From: Bacteroidota bacterium | Lineage (GTDB): Bacteria > Bacteroidota > Bacteroidia > Palsa-965 | Length of the DNA: 64,000 nucleotides | Direction of reading: 5' to 3' | Assembly (NCBI GenBank): GCA_006218065.1 | Contig: VBWE01000015.1 | Span: forward strand, 62,001-126,000 | Shown: piece after piece, positions 26,076 to 33,930 of the stretch | How positions within the stretch are numbered: position 1 is the stretch's first letter | Layout: the number at the start of each line of letters is the position of its first letter | Position numbers and translations under genes: made by a program | The notes under the pieces: model-generated | What the model saw: only the letters and a program-made list of their open reading frames with translations | Told to the model about the DNA's origin: nothing | The model's database searches: none

Positions 26076-26729
26076 ATGGATGATACCCGATTATTCATTA
26101 ACCAGTTGCGCCACGATTATTCGAAGAAAACGCTCGATGAAAAAGACGTCGACAAAGATTTCGTAAGCCAGTTCGACCAGTGGTTCCGCGAAGCCGTGGA
26201 AGCGAAAGTGAACGAGCCGAACGCGATGGTGGTATCAACTGCAACTGCTGAGGGAAAGCCTTCGGCCAGGATCCTGCTCCTGCGGAATTACAGCGAAGCC
26301 GGTTTTGTTTTTTATACGAATTACAACAGCCGGAAAGGCGCGGAGATCGAACAGAATCCTTTTGCCGCGCTCACGTTTTTCTGGCCCGAACTCGAGAGAC
26401 AGGTGCGTATCGAAGGTAAACTCGTGCGCCAGTCGGCCGAAGAATCCGATATATATTTCGCGACACGCCCGCGCAGCAGCCGGCTCGGCGCCTGGGCTTC
26501 GCCGCAAAGCGAAGTACTTCCCGACCGGAAAGCGCTCGACGATGTGCTGCAGGAAATCGAAAAAATGTTCGAGAACAAAGACGTTGAAAGGCCCGAATGG
26601 TGGGGCGGTTACCTGCTTCAGCCCGACCGGGTGGAATTCTGGCAGGGACGCCCGAGCCGCCTGCACGACCGTATCTGCTACATGAAGCAGCACGATGAGA
26701 GCTGGCATATTGTGAGGCTTGCACCGTGA
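26076..26729 (+). CDS. pdxH: Pyridoxamine 5'-phosphate oxidase
   Basis: A 217-residue protein of normal PdxH length. It opens with MDDTRLFINQLRHDY, as in bacterial PdxH. FMN- and substrate-binding stretches follow: ARILLLRNYSEAGFVFYTNY (about 68-87), SRKGAEIEQNP and FFWPELERQVRIEG. The C-terminus has SRLGAWASPQSE, then WGGYLLQPDRVEFWQGRPSR and LAP. The enzyme oxidises pyridoxamine or pyridoxine phosphate to PLP with O2, using FMN. PLP is the cofactor of the class IV aminotransferase encoded just upstream, although the two genes are separated by YqgE on the other strand. It is monocistronic, ending at a convergent hairpin. Confidence 0.97.
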   Translation: MDDTRLFINQLRHDYSKKTLDEKDVDKDFVSQFDQWFREAVEAKVNEPNAMVVSTATAEGKPSARILLLRNYSEAGFVFYTNYNSRKGAEIEQNPFAALTFFWPELERQVRIEGKLVRQSAEESDIYFATRPRSSRLGAWASPQSEVLPDRKALDDVLQEIEKMFENKDVERPEWWGGYLLQPDRVEFWQGRPSRLHDRICYMKQHDESWHIVRLAP

Positions 26730-26730
26730 T

Positions 26731-26941
26731 GGAATAAAAAACAAAAGGCAAAGGCAATTAACCGGGAACTGCTTCGCAGAAGAGCCTGGTTCAAAAAGCA
26801 AAAGCAATAACCTGTTGAAATAGTCTGTTTATGCAGACTCAGGTACCTGGGTCGCTGCTAGTCGAAGTCTCGTTTACAAAAGCTTGTTTAAATATATTTT
26901 TGCTTTTGCCTTTTGTCCTTTGCCCTTTGCTTTTTTATTCC
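26731..26941. repeat. Long AT-rich inverted repeat between convergent genes
   Basis: The outer arms GGAATAAAAAA (26731-26741) and TTTTTTATTCC (26931-26941) pair perfectly. Inside them, CAAAAGGCAAAGGCAA faces GCCTTTTGTCCTTTGCC with small shifts, and a second CAAAAGCAA word pairs with TTGCTTTTG. The loop contains AGTCTGTTTATGCAGACT, a small hairpin. The right arm includes the stop codon of the VOC gene. It is a likely bidirectional terminator. Confidence 0.65.
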
Positions 26942-27330
26942 CGCTCCGCCGAAGCAAACGCAATCACGTGACCATCGGCGTCTGCAAAATACGCCACTGT
27001 ATGTCCCCAGTCGCGGGGAGCGGCTTCGCTGATGATTTTTGCCCCGGCTTTTTTTGCGCGACCGGCATACGCGTTTACATCATCTACCAGCAGGTATAAT
27101 TCACAACGCGGGAGACCTTGTCCTTTTGCGGGATGCGGCATAGCCGGTTCCAGGATTTTCGCGATCCCGTTTTCCGGCATCAGGCCGAGTTTGCAGTGTG
27201 CGGTAATGTTGAACTCGGTCATGCCCGGTACATCGAGCGCGGGCTGCAGTTGCAATACTTCTGCATAAAAATTCTGCGCTGCCTGCTGGTCGGCAACGTA
27301 GAGTATGAATTCTGTGGGCGATAAAATCAT
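26935..27330 (-). CDS. VOC (glyoxalase/bleomycin-resistance fold) protein
   Basis: The start is the ATG giving MILSPTEFILYVADQQ; a longer frame upstream runs into the neighbouring gene. The 131-residue product has the two beta-alpha-beta-beta-beta units of the vicinal oxygen chelate fold. They are FILYVADQQAAQNFYAEVL at the start and LYLLVDDVNAYAGRAKKAG near 85, ending WGHTVAYFADADGHVIAF. Such proteins are metal-dependent lyases, dioxygenases or antibiotic-binding proteins; PF00903-like sequence alone does not decide. It begins 4 bp after the upstream lipoprotein gene ends, so it is probably the last gene of a three-gene operon. Confidence 0.88.
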   Translation of the reverse strand: MILSPTEFILYVADQQAAQNFYAEVLQLQPALDVPGMTEFNITAHCKLGLMPENGIAKILEPAMPHPAKGQGLPRCELYLLVDDVNAYAGRAKKAGAKIISEAAPRDWGHTVAYFADADGHVIAFASAERE

Positions 27331-27334
27331 GACT

Positions 27335-28642
27335 TTATTTTGCGGTGACTTTTTGCTGTGTGCGGAGTGCGTCGGGTATGCGCGCTTCCACGTAATCGAA
27401 GAGCCCGGCTTTTCGTGCTTTTTCCAGCTGGTTGTGCCGGATATAAATAGCCGTAAGCGTATTTCCCGTATTCCCAACGGCGTAAAAAAGACCGGGGCTG
27501 TTCTTCCGGCGCAGGAAATCGTTTACGTCGTCGAACGCATGCACGTCGAGTATCCCGCCCGCCCGGCGATAGGTGAACGAGTGATTGCTTCCGTCGGCAT
27601 AATAACTCACGACGACGGAGCTGTCTTCTTTGCGCGGTATTTCGGAAATATTGCCCGGGTTGAACTGCATCTGCGAAACGGCGGCCATGGACTGCAGGAT
27701 CGTACTGTACGGATCGATATCGTTCAGCGTATCGAAATTCACCGTGCAGAACGACGTGTCGCAGAAATCGTACAGGTCGAGTTTCGAGTACAGGCTGTTG
27801 CCGAGCAGGCTTTCGCGCATCTCGTCGAGCGTTGCGCTGTCGGGTTCGCCGCAGAGTCCGCTGAGGATGAGTTTATCGAAAAGCGATAACGTTTGCTCCG
27901 GTGAAAAAATCCGGAATTCGTTTTGTGTAAAACCGAGCCCTTCCACTTTCGCCAGCGCTTCGTATTGTTTGCGGGTGAGCAGCACCAGTCCGAGCTTTTC
28001 CGGGTCGTCGCGGTACACCGCTTTGTTGCGTTCGTCGTGATCGGCGATGTAGCGGAACGGAATTTCGAAGAGCCGTATTTCCAGCATCTCCGCCGCGAGC
28101 ATCTGGTTATAAACTTTCCAGAAATCCGGGTCGAGGCGGGTATAGGCCGTATCGTCGAAATTTTTGCTGTACGGAAGCACGCCGTCGCCGAGGTCGCGGA
28201 AATAGTGTTTGTTCTTCCGGTAAATGTCGAGCGAGCGGCTGATCGTATCTCCGTATTCATCTTCGCCGTCGATCATGGTAAAGGTCATGCCCGAAGAATC
28301 GCAGGCGAGGTCTTTGAAATACGCCGTGATCACGTCATGAAATTTTTTGAATTGCGCAAAACTTTTCCCGGGTTGGTCGATGCGCAGGTTGAGCACGAGC
28401 ATTTTCCCGGAAGCCTGGAGCAGGGCGGGAATGCCGTTGACCGAATCGCGGCGGCAACTGTCGATCAGCTGCAGGGTGCGTGCGTCGGGCGAAGCGGGGA
28501 GGAGGCCGCTTTCCTGTAAGGCATCCAGCGATTTATCGTAACGCTGGTCGGGACTTTCTTCCGGGGCTTTTTCATCGCCGCAGGAAATAATTATACCGGC
28601 GGTGCAGGCGATTGCGCTGATAAGGAGGAGAAATTTTTTCAT
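27335..28642 (-). CDS. Lipoprotein of unknown function
   Basis: A 435-residue protein with a lipoprotein signal peptide: MKKFLLLISAIACTAGIIISC, Cys21 followed by GDEK. The acidic start of the mature protein suits export to the outer membrane, but the rule is weaker in Bacteroidota. The remainder is soluble and mixed alpha/beta, with no repeat or catalytic motif that I recognise. It overlaps the next upstream gene, another lipoprotein, by four bases, and the VOC gene follows after 4 bp. Both lipoproteins lack cytoplasmic features and may work as a pair. No function can be assigned. Confidence 0.82.
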   Translation of the reverse strand: MKKFLLLISAIACTAGIIISCGDEKAPEESPDQRYDKSLDALQESGLLPASPDARTLQLIDSCRRDSVNGIPALLQASGKMLVLNLRIDQPGKSFAQFKKFHDVITAYFKDLACDSSGMTFTMIDGEDEYGDTISRSLDIYRKNKHYFRDLGDGVLPYSKNFDDTAYTRLDPDFWKVYNQMLAAEMLEIRLFEIPFRYIADHDERNKAVYRDDPEKLGLVLLTRKQYEALAKVEGLGFTQNEFRIFSPEQTLSLFDKLILSGLCGEPDSATLDEMRESLLGNSLYSKLDLYDFCDTSFCTVNFDTLNDIDPYSTILQSMAAVSQMQFNPGNISEIPRKEDSSVVVSYYADGSNHSFTYRRAGGILDVHAFDDVNDFLRRKNSPGLFYAVGNTGNTLTAIYIRHNQLEKARKAGLFDYVEARIPDALRTQQKVTAK

Positions 28643-29325
28643 GTTCCTGGTTCAATCGGTTGACGACGAAGTTGCTGGTCGGTGCTGTCGAGCGCTTCGC
28701 TCCAGCGGATCACATTTTTTCGCGAAGCCAGTTCGCGGACTACTTTCTGCAGATGCAGCAGTTCCCGTTTTTCCATACCGAGCGAAGCTAAAAGCGCCGT
28801 GTCTTTTTCCCAGTGCTTCGGATCGACCGGAACAGCACGCATGCTGTCGAGGACGAGCATCTGTTTCCGGAAAACGACGTAACGCTCGGTATGGTGAAAA
28901 ACCTGCACCTTATCAAAAATGGCCTGGTAGGTGACCTGTACCGTCGTATCGCCCAACTGGTCGGCCATGATTTCCGGGATCAGGTTCGGTACGATATAAT
29001 TCAGGTCAAACGAGTCGAGGTAATGACAGGCGAGCATCTGCCCGAAATCTATACTCATACTGCTGTCCGTGGCATCCGGGCGGAGCGTTTTTTTCAGGAT
29101 CGTGGCGCATTGGTCGGGGGCCGGTCCTGCTGTGGAGGTATCGTTCACCGGGGGCTTTTCCGTTTCGCCTGTACAGGAAGTGAGGAGGAAAAAAAACACC
29201 GGCAGAGCACTAAAGAGCCACGTAACGCGCACGGGGAATCTCTTCAGAATAAAAATATACCACGGAGTCTCCGTGTTCCCTTGTGTTCTCCGTGTCTTCG
29301 TGGTTGTTTCTTCAGATGACTTCAT
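28639..29325 (-). CDS. Putative lipoprotein of unknown function, start uncertain
   Basis: As given, the frame begins MKSSEETTTKTRRTQGNTE, where the codons come from a dispersed CACGGAG-type repeat rather than from an obvious protein. A -7 box only 7 bp upstream would put the transcript start at or near this ATG. A GTG at 29230-29232 would give VRVTWLFSALPVFFFLLTSC, a good lipoprotein signal peptide with Cys as the acylated residue, and is an attractive alternative. The mature part (about 175 residues) is acidic, with a long helix NYIVPNLIPEIMADQ and Lys/Arg-rich C-terminal helix. No family is recognised. It is translationally coupled to the following lipoprotein gene. Confidence 0.7.
   Translation of the reverse strand: MKSSEETTTKTRRTQGNTETPWYIFILKRFPVRVTWLFSALPVFFFLLTSCTGETEKPPVNDTSTAGPAPDQCATILKKTLRPDATDSSMSIDFGQMLACHYLDSFDLNYIVPNLIPEIMADQLGDTTVQVTYQAIFDKVQVFHHTERYVVFRKQMLVLDSMRAVPVDPKHWEKDTALLASLGMEKRELLHLQKVVRELASRKNVIRWSEALDSTDQQLRRQPIEPGT
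29259..29304. repeat. Dispersed CACGGAG/CTCCGTG-type repeat
   Basis: A 46-bp stretch built from variants of CTCCGTGT and CCACGGAG, reading CCACGGAGTCTCCGTG then TCTCCGTGTCTTCGTGG. A related stretch sits at 55498-55536. Sequences of this wording are scattered in many environmental bacterial genomes; their origin is unclear. Here it falls within the 5' end of the putative lipoprotein gene. Confidence 0.5.
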
Positions 29326-29331
29326 CTGGCT

Positions 29332-29339
29332 CAAAAGTA
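29332..29339 (-). promoter_or_regulatory. Putative -7 promoter box (TACTTTTG)
   Basis: A perfect TANNTTTG match just before the lipoprotein reading frame. Its closeness to the first ATG argues for translation starting further downstream. Confidence 0.4.
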
Positions 29340-29516
29340 CGGAATTGTCGGGGCTGCTTCTTGACTCGTATGGCCCTTTCGGGTTATATTTGGTTGATAC
29401 TCCGTTACTTTTCTTTTGCCCGGGGTTTATGGAATCAGGCAAAGAAAAGCATCCTGCTGAAGTAATTTTCGTTTTAAACCCTTCTTGAATGAACTGAACA
29501 CTTAAAACTCCGTGCC

Positions 29517-31019
29517 ATGAAAGAAATCTTATCCCAACTTCTCTTCCTGCTCATCCCCATGGATTCCGTGCAAACCGACCACCTGAAAGCATACGGCGTG
29601 GTGTATGAATCGCTGCAGCGCGAATCGCAGGTACAATGGCTGCTCAACTACCGCGGCGGAAGCTACATGGTAGTTGACGACGAGCAGAACCGCCAGGCGC
29701 TCGCGAAGAACCACGTGTTTTTTGAACCGCTGGATAATACGGAAGCCACAGCCATCAAAGACAAAATCAAGGACGACGGCATGCAGGCTGCGGTAAAACT
29801 GGAGCGTGCGCCCCGGGTAGCCGTTTATGCGCCTTCGGCCGAAGGACACTGGGACGACGCCGTAATGAACGTGCTCAATTATACTGGCATTCCCTACGAT
29901 GTGATCGGCGATTTCGAGGTACTGAATAAAGACCTGAAAAAGTACGACTGGATTCACCTGCACCACGAAGATTTTACCGGCCAGTACGGTCGTTTTCATT
30001 ATGCTTATAAAGGAACGCCCTGGTACACGGAAATGGTCGCTTCGGAAGAAGCCGAAGCCAGAAAACTCGGTTTCAAAAAAGTATCGCAGATGAAACTGGC
30101 CGTGGCCAAAAAACTCAAAAAATATATCGCCGACGGCGGTTTTCTTTTTGCGATGTGTTCCGCTACCGACAGCTATGATGTTGCGCTGGCGGCCGAAGGA
30201 ACCGATATCGTTCCTGCGCAGTTCGACGGCGATCCCACGGATCCGAAATGCATGGATAAGCTGAAATACAAAAACACGCTCGCCTTTGAAAATTTCGGAG
30301 TCGATACCAACTGGACCGTTTACGAGTTTTCACACATCGATACATATTTCGGACGGGGCCGCGTGATGAGAGAAAACAACGATTACTTCGAGCTGCAAAA
30401 CTATAACGCGAACAGCGATCCGCAAAAAGCTATGTTTACACAAAACCACCAGCAGATCATCAAAGGTTTCTGGGGAATGACGACTGGTTTCAGCCTGGCA
30501 TATATCAAGGATGATGCGACCATCATGGGCAAAACGAAGTACGCATTCGATGAAGCGCGTTACATTTCGGGAACCTATGGAAAAGGAAGCTGGTGCTTTT
30601 ATTCCGGCCACGATCCTGAAGATTATATGCACCATGTGGGGGAAGCTGCGCCGGATATTTCACTTACGCCGAATTCCGCAGGCTACCGCCTCATCCTGAA
30701 CAATGTACTTCGTCCCGCCGCACATATTCCCAACGCGCCGGAACAAAAAAGCATCGCACTGGAAGTGTACAACAATCCCGTACGCGATCAGCAACTGCGC
30801 CTGGCCATCACGCTGAACGAGCCGGGCATGGAAAATATGAAAGGCACACTCCGCATTTACGATCTCCAGGGAAAGGAAATGCACGCGTCCGAAATGGTTG
30901 CCCACGACGGGCTGAACACGCAGATCATGGAACTGCCGGAAATGAGCGCAGGCCTGTACTATGTGCAGTTCGAATCGGGAAAAACCGTGCTCCGCAAGAA
31001 ATTTATCGTAGAGAAGTAA
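29517..31019 (+). CDS. Secreted 'asparagine synthetase B-like' family protein with T9SS type A sorting domain
   Basis: A 500-residue protein. It begins with a short hydrophobic stretch, MKEILSQLLFLLIPMD, and the conserved family opening DHLKAYGVVYESL...WLLNYRGGSYM. The conserved core includes RVAVYAPSAEGHWDDAV, DWIHLHHEDFTGQYGRF and FLFAMCSATDSYDVALAA. Databases name this Bacteroidota family 'asparagine synthetase B', but no glutamine-hydrolysing or AMP-forming motif is visible, so that name is doubtful. Residues about 415-500 form a T9SS type A sorting domain (VYNNPVRDQQ, IYDLQGKEM, MSAGLYYVQF), so the protein should be exported even though its signal peptide is unusually short. It is monocistronic with a terminator downstream. 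Confidence 0.85.
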   Translation: MKEILSQLLFLLIPMDSVQTDHLKAYGVVYESLQRESQVQWLLNYRGGSYMVVDDEQNRQALAKNHVFFEPLDNTEATAIKDKIKDDGMQAAVKLERAPRVAVYAPSAEGHWDDAVMNVLNYTGIPYDVIGDFEVLNKDLKKYDWIHLHHEDFTGQYGRFHYAYKGTPWYTEMVASEEAEARKLGFKKVSQMKLAVAKKLKKYIADGGFLFAMCSATDSYDVALAAEGTDIVPAQFDGDPTDPKCMDKLKYKNTLAFENFGVDTNWTVYEFSHIDTYFGRGRVMRENNDYFELQNYNANSDPQKAMFTQNHQQIIKGFWGMTTGFSLAYIKDDATIMGKTKYAFDEARYISGTYGKGSWCFYSGHDPEDYMHHVGEAAPDISLTPNSAGYRLILNNVLRPAAHIPNAPEQKSIALEVYNNPVRDQQLRLAITLNEPGMENMKGTLRIYDLQGKEMHASEMVAHDGLNTQIMELPEMSAGLYYVQFESGKTVLRKKFIVEK

Positions 31020-31040
31020 AAACAGAACCTGCAACAAACA

Positions 31041-31074
31041 AAAAAGCCCCCTGATTTTCACCAGGAGGCTTTTT
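31041..31074. terminator. Bidirectional intrinsic terminator
   Basis: The stem AAAAAGCCCCCTG/CAGGAGGCTTTTT has one mismatch and an 8-nt loop. It lies between the convergent T9SS protein and rplT genes. Confidence 0.85.
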
Positions 31075-31088
31075 GTTTTTCATTTTGC

Positions 31089-31433
31089 CTATTTCACCGA
31101 ATCCACTACAGCTTTGAAAGCTTCAGGATGGTTCATCGCGAGGTCGGCGAGGGTTTTACGGTTGAGCGTTACCCCTTTTTTGTGGATTTTGTCCATGAAC
31201 TGGCTGTACGACAGTCCGTAGGGACGAACACCGGCGTTGATACGCTGGATCCAGAGGCCGCGGAAATTGCGTTTTTTCTGTTTGCGGTCACGGTAAGCAT
31301 AAACGAGACCTTTTTCCAGGTTGTTTTTAGCTACCGTCCAAACATTACCGCGGGCACCCCAATAACCGCGTGTCAGCTTGAGGATCTTCTTCCTCCGGGC
31401 CCTTGAGGCCACAGCATTGACTGATCTTGGCAT
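31089..31433 (-). CDS. rplT: 50S ribosomal protein L20
   Basis: A 114-residue protein matching L20 throughout: [20 protein letters not shown], then [20 protein letters not shown] and [18 protein letters not shown]20 is an early 23S rRNA assembly protein and in several bacteria represses its own operon by binding an mRNA leader. It follows rpmI by 113 bp on the same strand, the usual L35-L20 order, and ends at a bidirectional terminator. Length and sequence are typical. Confidence 0.98.
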   Translation of the reverse strand: MPRSVNAVASRARRKKILKLTRGYWGARGNVWTVAKNNLEKGLVYAYRDRKQKKRNFRGLWIQRINAGVRPYGLSYSQFMDKIHKKGVTLNRKTLADLAMNHPEAFKAVVDSVK

Positions 31434-31546
31434 TTCTTTACGTTTTTTGGTATCAAGCGTCTCTGTCAGGAGAACTTACCAGCTCGATACCGGGTTTGAC
31501 ATTTGTTTGAAAAACTGTTTACAAAGAACGATTACTGCGTTGATCC

Positions 31547-31741
31547 TTAGCGGGCAAGCAGGAAATTCACGTTGTCGCGGTCGGCTTTCGATACGTCTGC
31601 ATCTTTTCCGAGGCGGCGCTTACGTGCTGTTTCCTTTTTGGTAAGGATATGGCGCTTGTAGGCGTGCTTACGCTTCAGTTTTCCCGTTCCAGTCGTCTTG
31701 AAACGCTTCTTGGCGCTGGAATTGGTTTTCATTTTAGGCAT
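31547..31741 (-). CDS. rpmI: 50S ribosomal protein L35
   Basis: A 64-residue, highly basic protein: [20 protein letters not shown], then [20 protein letters not shown], the L35 signature. It normally follows infC directly, but here an oligosaccharide flippase gene and a terminator lie between. It has its own TATCTTTG box about 40 bp upstream, consistent with independent transcription of rpmI-rplT. Confidence 0.98.
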   Translation of the reverse strand: MPKMKTNSSAKKRFKTTGTGKLKRKHAYKRHILTKKETARKRRLGKDADVSKADRDNVNFLLAR

Positions 31742-31755
31742 AAGACTGTTTTTTT

Positions 31756-31781
31756 AGCCCGGCTTTTTCAGGAACCGGGCT
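31756..31781 (-). promoter_or_regulatory. Hairpin in the rpmI upstream region
   Basis: A 7-bp stem, AGCCCGG/CCGGGCT, with a 12-nt loop, followed on the minus strand by seven A and then the rpmI start codon region. It lacks a U run, so it is not a terminator. It may be part of an L20-responsive leader or an operator. If the adjacent -7 box is used, transcription would begin inside its 5' arm. Confidence 0.35.
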
Positions 31782-31782
31782 G

Positions 31783-31790
31783 CAAAGATA
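31783..31790 (-). promoter_or_regulatory. Putative rpmI -7 promoter box (TATCTTTG)
   Basis: A perfect TANNTTTG match, 41 bp before the rpmI ATG and inside the gap left by the flippase insertion. Confidence 0.45.
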
Positions 31791-31843
31791 AATTTTTTCG
31801 GGGAAAAACAGTGTAAAAGAGGCTTTTTTGCAAAATCGACCCG

Positions 31844-33205
31844 TTATCCCGGCTTTTTGTTCCGGAGCTGCGCCAGGATGGACCGGGCTTTCTGCTTCAG
31901 CGTGCGGATATCTTCGCCCGTGAGCAGGTAGTAATTCCCGCGCCCGGCGCCGGTTTGGGTGTAGAAAAAGTACAGCGTACAGCCTAAAACCGCGAGATAT
32001 GCGCAGGAACTGGCCACCGCTGCGCCTTCGATGCCGTAAACCGGGATCAGCAGCAGGTCGAGCACAATGGTGAGCCCGGCGCCGGCGATGGTAGCGACGA
32101 GGTTGTACTGGACTTTTCCCGAACTGTACACGTAGGTGGAGAAAATTTTGGTCATGCACGTCGCGATGATGCCCGGCGCGAGCAGGTAAAAAGCAGTTAC
32201 GGAATGGCTGAATTGTGCGCCGTACAGCAGCGGGAAGAGCAGGTGCGCAAGCAGCAGCGCGGGAACAAAACCGGCCACCACCAGCGCAATATTCACGCGC
32301 GAGAAAAAGCTGAACATCTTTTTCTTCTCCGGGCGATCTTCCGCCGTGAGGTATGGCTGCAGCACGGTGGAAATGGGAATCGAGATCATCCAGAACATCT
32401 GCCCGATATTCACCGCCAGCGAATAATAGCCGGCCTGTTCGTGCGTCATCCCGGGATCGTAATGATCCACGAAATACAGGTCGATCCGGTAGCTGATGAA
32501 ATTGACCAGGTTGGAAAGATGGCTGATGATCACGAAACGGAACAGGGGCAGCACATGCTCACGGTATCCGAAACGGAAACTGGGCGGAACGCGGATATGG
32601 CGCAGGTAAAGAAACAGCCAGCCGAGCGTGTTCAGGAAAAGCGTTCCCAGCCCGAGCATCAGCACTTCGCGCGCGCCCAGGGAAATCAATCCTTTGCTGT
32701 GCAGCAGGTAGGCGGTGAAAAACACGAGGAAGTTGAGTATAGCCGTAAACAAAGCCATCCCGTTGATCGCGCCGAACCGCGAACGCCCGTGAAAAAAAGC
32801 CAGCGTCAGCGTATTGAAAAAATTCAGGAAAAAAGAAACAGCATAGTATGCCGCGTAAAACAGGCGAAGATCCTTTTCCGGGTAACTGAAATAATCCTGC
32901 CCGCCCCAGGTGAGCGGCGCCAGGAAAGTGAGCAGCAGCAAAATCCCCGCGAAAAGAAAAACGAGCGAAATGCCCGCCAGCCGCCGCGTATCGATGATGT
33001 TTTTTGCCACGTAATACACGATCGCCCCGTTCAGGCTGAACGAAAGCACGAGCCCGAAAAGTTGTACGTCGTTCTGCGCCAGCGCGTAAATGCCCCGGCC
33101 GTCGGCGCCTATGGTGCGGGTAATGAAAATACTGGTAACGAGGTTAAAAACCAGGATGGGAACCTGGATAATGAACGAGTAAAAGACATTCCGGTTAAGA
33201 CTCAT
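31844..33205 (-). CDS. Oligosaccharide flippase (polysaccharide transporter) family protein
   Basis: A 453-residue integral membrane protein with about 12-14 hydrophobic segments. It opens MSLNRNVFYSFIIQVPILVF then FITRTIGADGRGIYALAQND, the typical start of Wzx/RfbX-type MATE-fold flippases. These move lipid-linked glycans across the inner membrane for O-antigen, capsule or exopolysaccharide assembly. No glycosyltransferase is adjacent. It is inserted between infC (with its terminator) and rpmI, a place normally without a gene, on the same strand. Its end lies 54 bp before the rpmI box. Base composition is like its neighbours, so a recent transfer is not obvious. Confidence 0.92.
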   Translation of the reverse strand: MSLNRNVFYSFIIQVPILVFNLVTSIFITRTIGADGRGIYALAQNDVQLFGLVLSFSLNGAIVYYVAKNIIDTRRLAGISLVFLFAGILLLLTFLAPLTWGGQDYFSYPEKDLRLFYAAYYAVSFFLNFFNTLTLAFFHGRSRFGAINGMALFTAILNFLVFFTAYLLHSKGLISLGAREVLMLGLGTLFLNTLGWLFLYLRHIRVPPSFRFGYREHVLPLFRFVIISHLSNLVNFISYRIDLYFVDHYDPGMTHEQAGYYSLAVNIGQMFWMISIPISTVLQPYLTAEDRPEKKKMFSFFSRVNIALVVAGFVPALLLAHLLFPLLYGAQFSHSVTAFYLLAPGIIATCMTKIFSTYVYSSGKVQYNLVATIAGAGLTIVLDLLLIPVYGIEGAAVASSCAYLAVLGCTLYFFYTQTGAGRGNYYLLTGEDIRTLKQKARSILAQLRNKKPG

Positions 33206-33256
33206 CGCAGCTTACCCTAAAATAACGGAAATTTCCGGTGTGCCGGCATGAACAAA

Positions 33257-33287
33257 AAAAACACGCGGAACTTTTCCGCGTGTTTTT
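33257..33287 (-). terminator. Intrinsic terminator after infC
   Basis: A perfect 14-bp stem, AAAAACACGCGGAA/TTCCGCGTGTTTTT, with a 3-nt loop and a U run on the minus strand, 20 bp past the infC stop codon. It separates infC from the flippase gene. Confidence 0.92.
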
Positions 33288-33306
33288 ATATTTATAATGG
33301 TTGATT

Positions 33307-33912
33307 TTATTTCTTTTTCTTCGGCGTAAGCAGCATCTGCATACGTTTTCCTTCGAGCTGCGGAAGCTGTTCCACTTTGCCGTATTCTTCGAGTTCCTGT
33401 GCAAAACGCAGGAGCAGGATCTCGCCTTGTTCCTTGAACATGATGGAGCGGCCGCGGAACATGACGTAGGCTTTTACTTTGCTTCCGTCTTCCAGGAATT
33501 TGATCGCGTGATTTTTCTTGAAATTAAAATCGTGATCGTCGGTATGCGGACCGAAACGGATTTCTTTTACAACGACTTTCGACGCTTTCGCCTTGAGTTC
33601 CTTTTGTTTCTTTTTCTGATCGTAGAGAAACTTTTTGTAGTCGATGACTTTACAAACCGGCGGATCGGCGTTGGGCGCGATCTCTACCAGGTCAAGTCCC
33701 GCTGCGCGGGCGATTTCGAGGGCTTTCTCGAGTGAGTAAACACCCTGTTCGATGTCGTCGCCTACCACGCGCACTTCCTGTGCGCGGATTTTTTCATTGA
33801 TCTTGTGAAGATCTTCTTTTTTGGGCGGACCAAACCGCCGGGGTGGGAAGGGAGGACGCGGACGGTTGAAATTTCCGCCGCCGCCGCCGCCACTGTTGTT
33901 GCTGTTGTTGAT
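33307..33912 (-). CDS. infC: Translation initiation factor IF-3, probable AUC start
   Basis: The conserved IF-3 body includes [34 protein letters not shown] and [18 protein letters not shown]. The first ATG/GTG in frame gives [10 protein letters not shown], missing the usual IF-3 N-terminus. Upstream in the same frame lies [18 protein letters not shown], the conserved IF-3 opening, preceded by INNSNNS, a run of six Gly and an Arg/Pro-rich stretch. An in-frame TAA sits 12 bp before an ATC codon at 33912. No ATG, GTG or TTG is present between, so ATC is the likely start (201 residues), as AUU/AUC are used for infC elsewhere. It follows thrS by 18 bp. Confidence 0.9.
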   Translation of the reverse strand: MNNSNNSGGGGGGNFNRPRPPFPPRRFGPPKKEDLHKINEKIRAQEVRVVGDDIEQGVYSLEKALEIARAAGLDLVEIAPNADPPVCKVIDYKKFLYDQKKKQKELKAKASKVVVKEIRFGPHTDDHDFNFKKNHAIKFLEDGSKVKAYVMFRGRSIMFKEQGEILLLRFAQELEEYGKVEQLPQLEGKRMQMLLTPKKKK

Positions 33913-33930
33913 ACGATTTCCGTTTTAAGT

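Noticed and set aside
32204-33220. 338-codon plus-strand frame opposite the flippase
   Set aside because: It is antisense to a transmembrane protein and is a Gln/Arg/Glu-rich reversal artefact.
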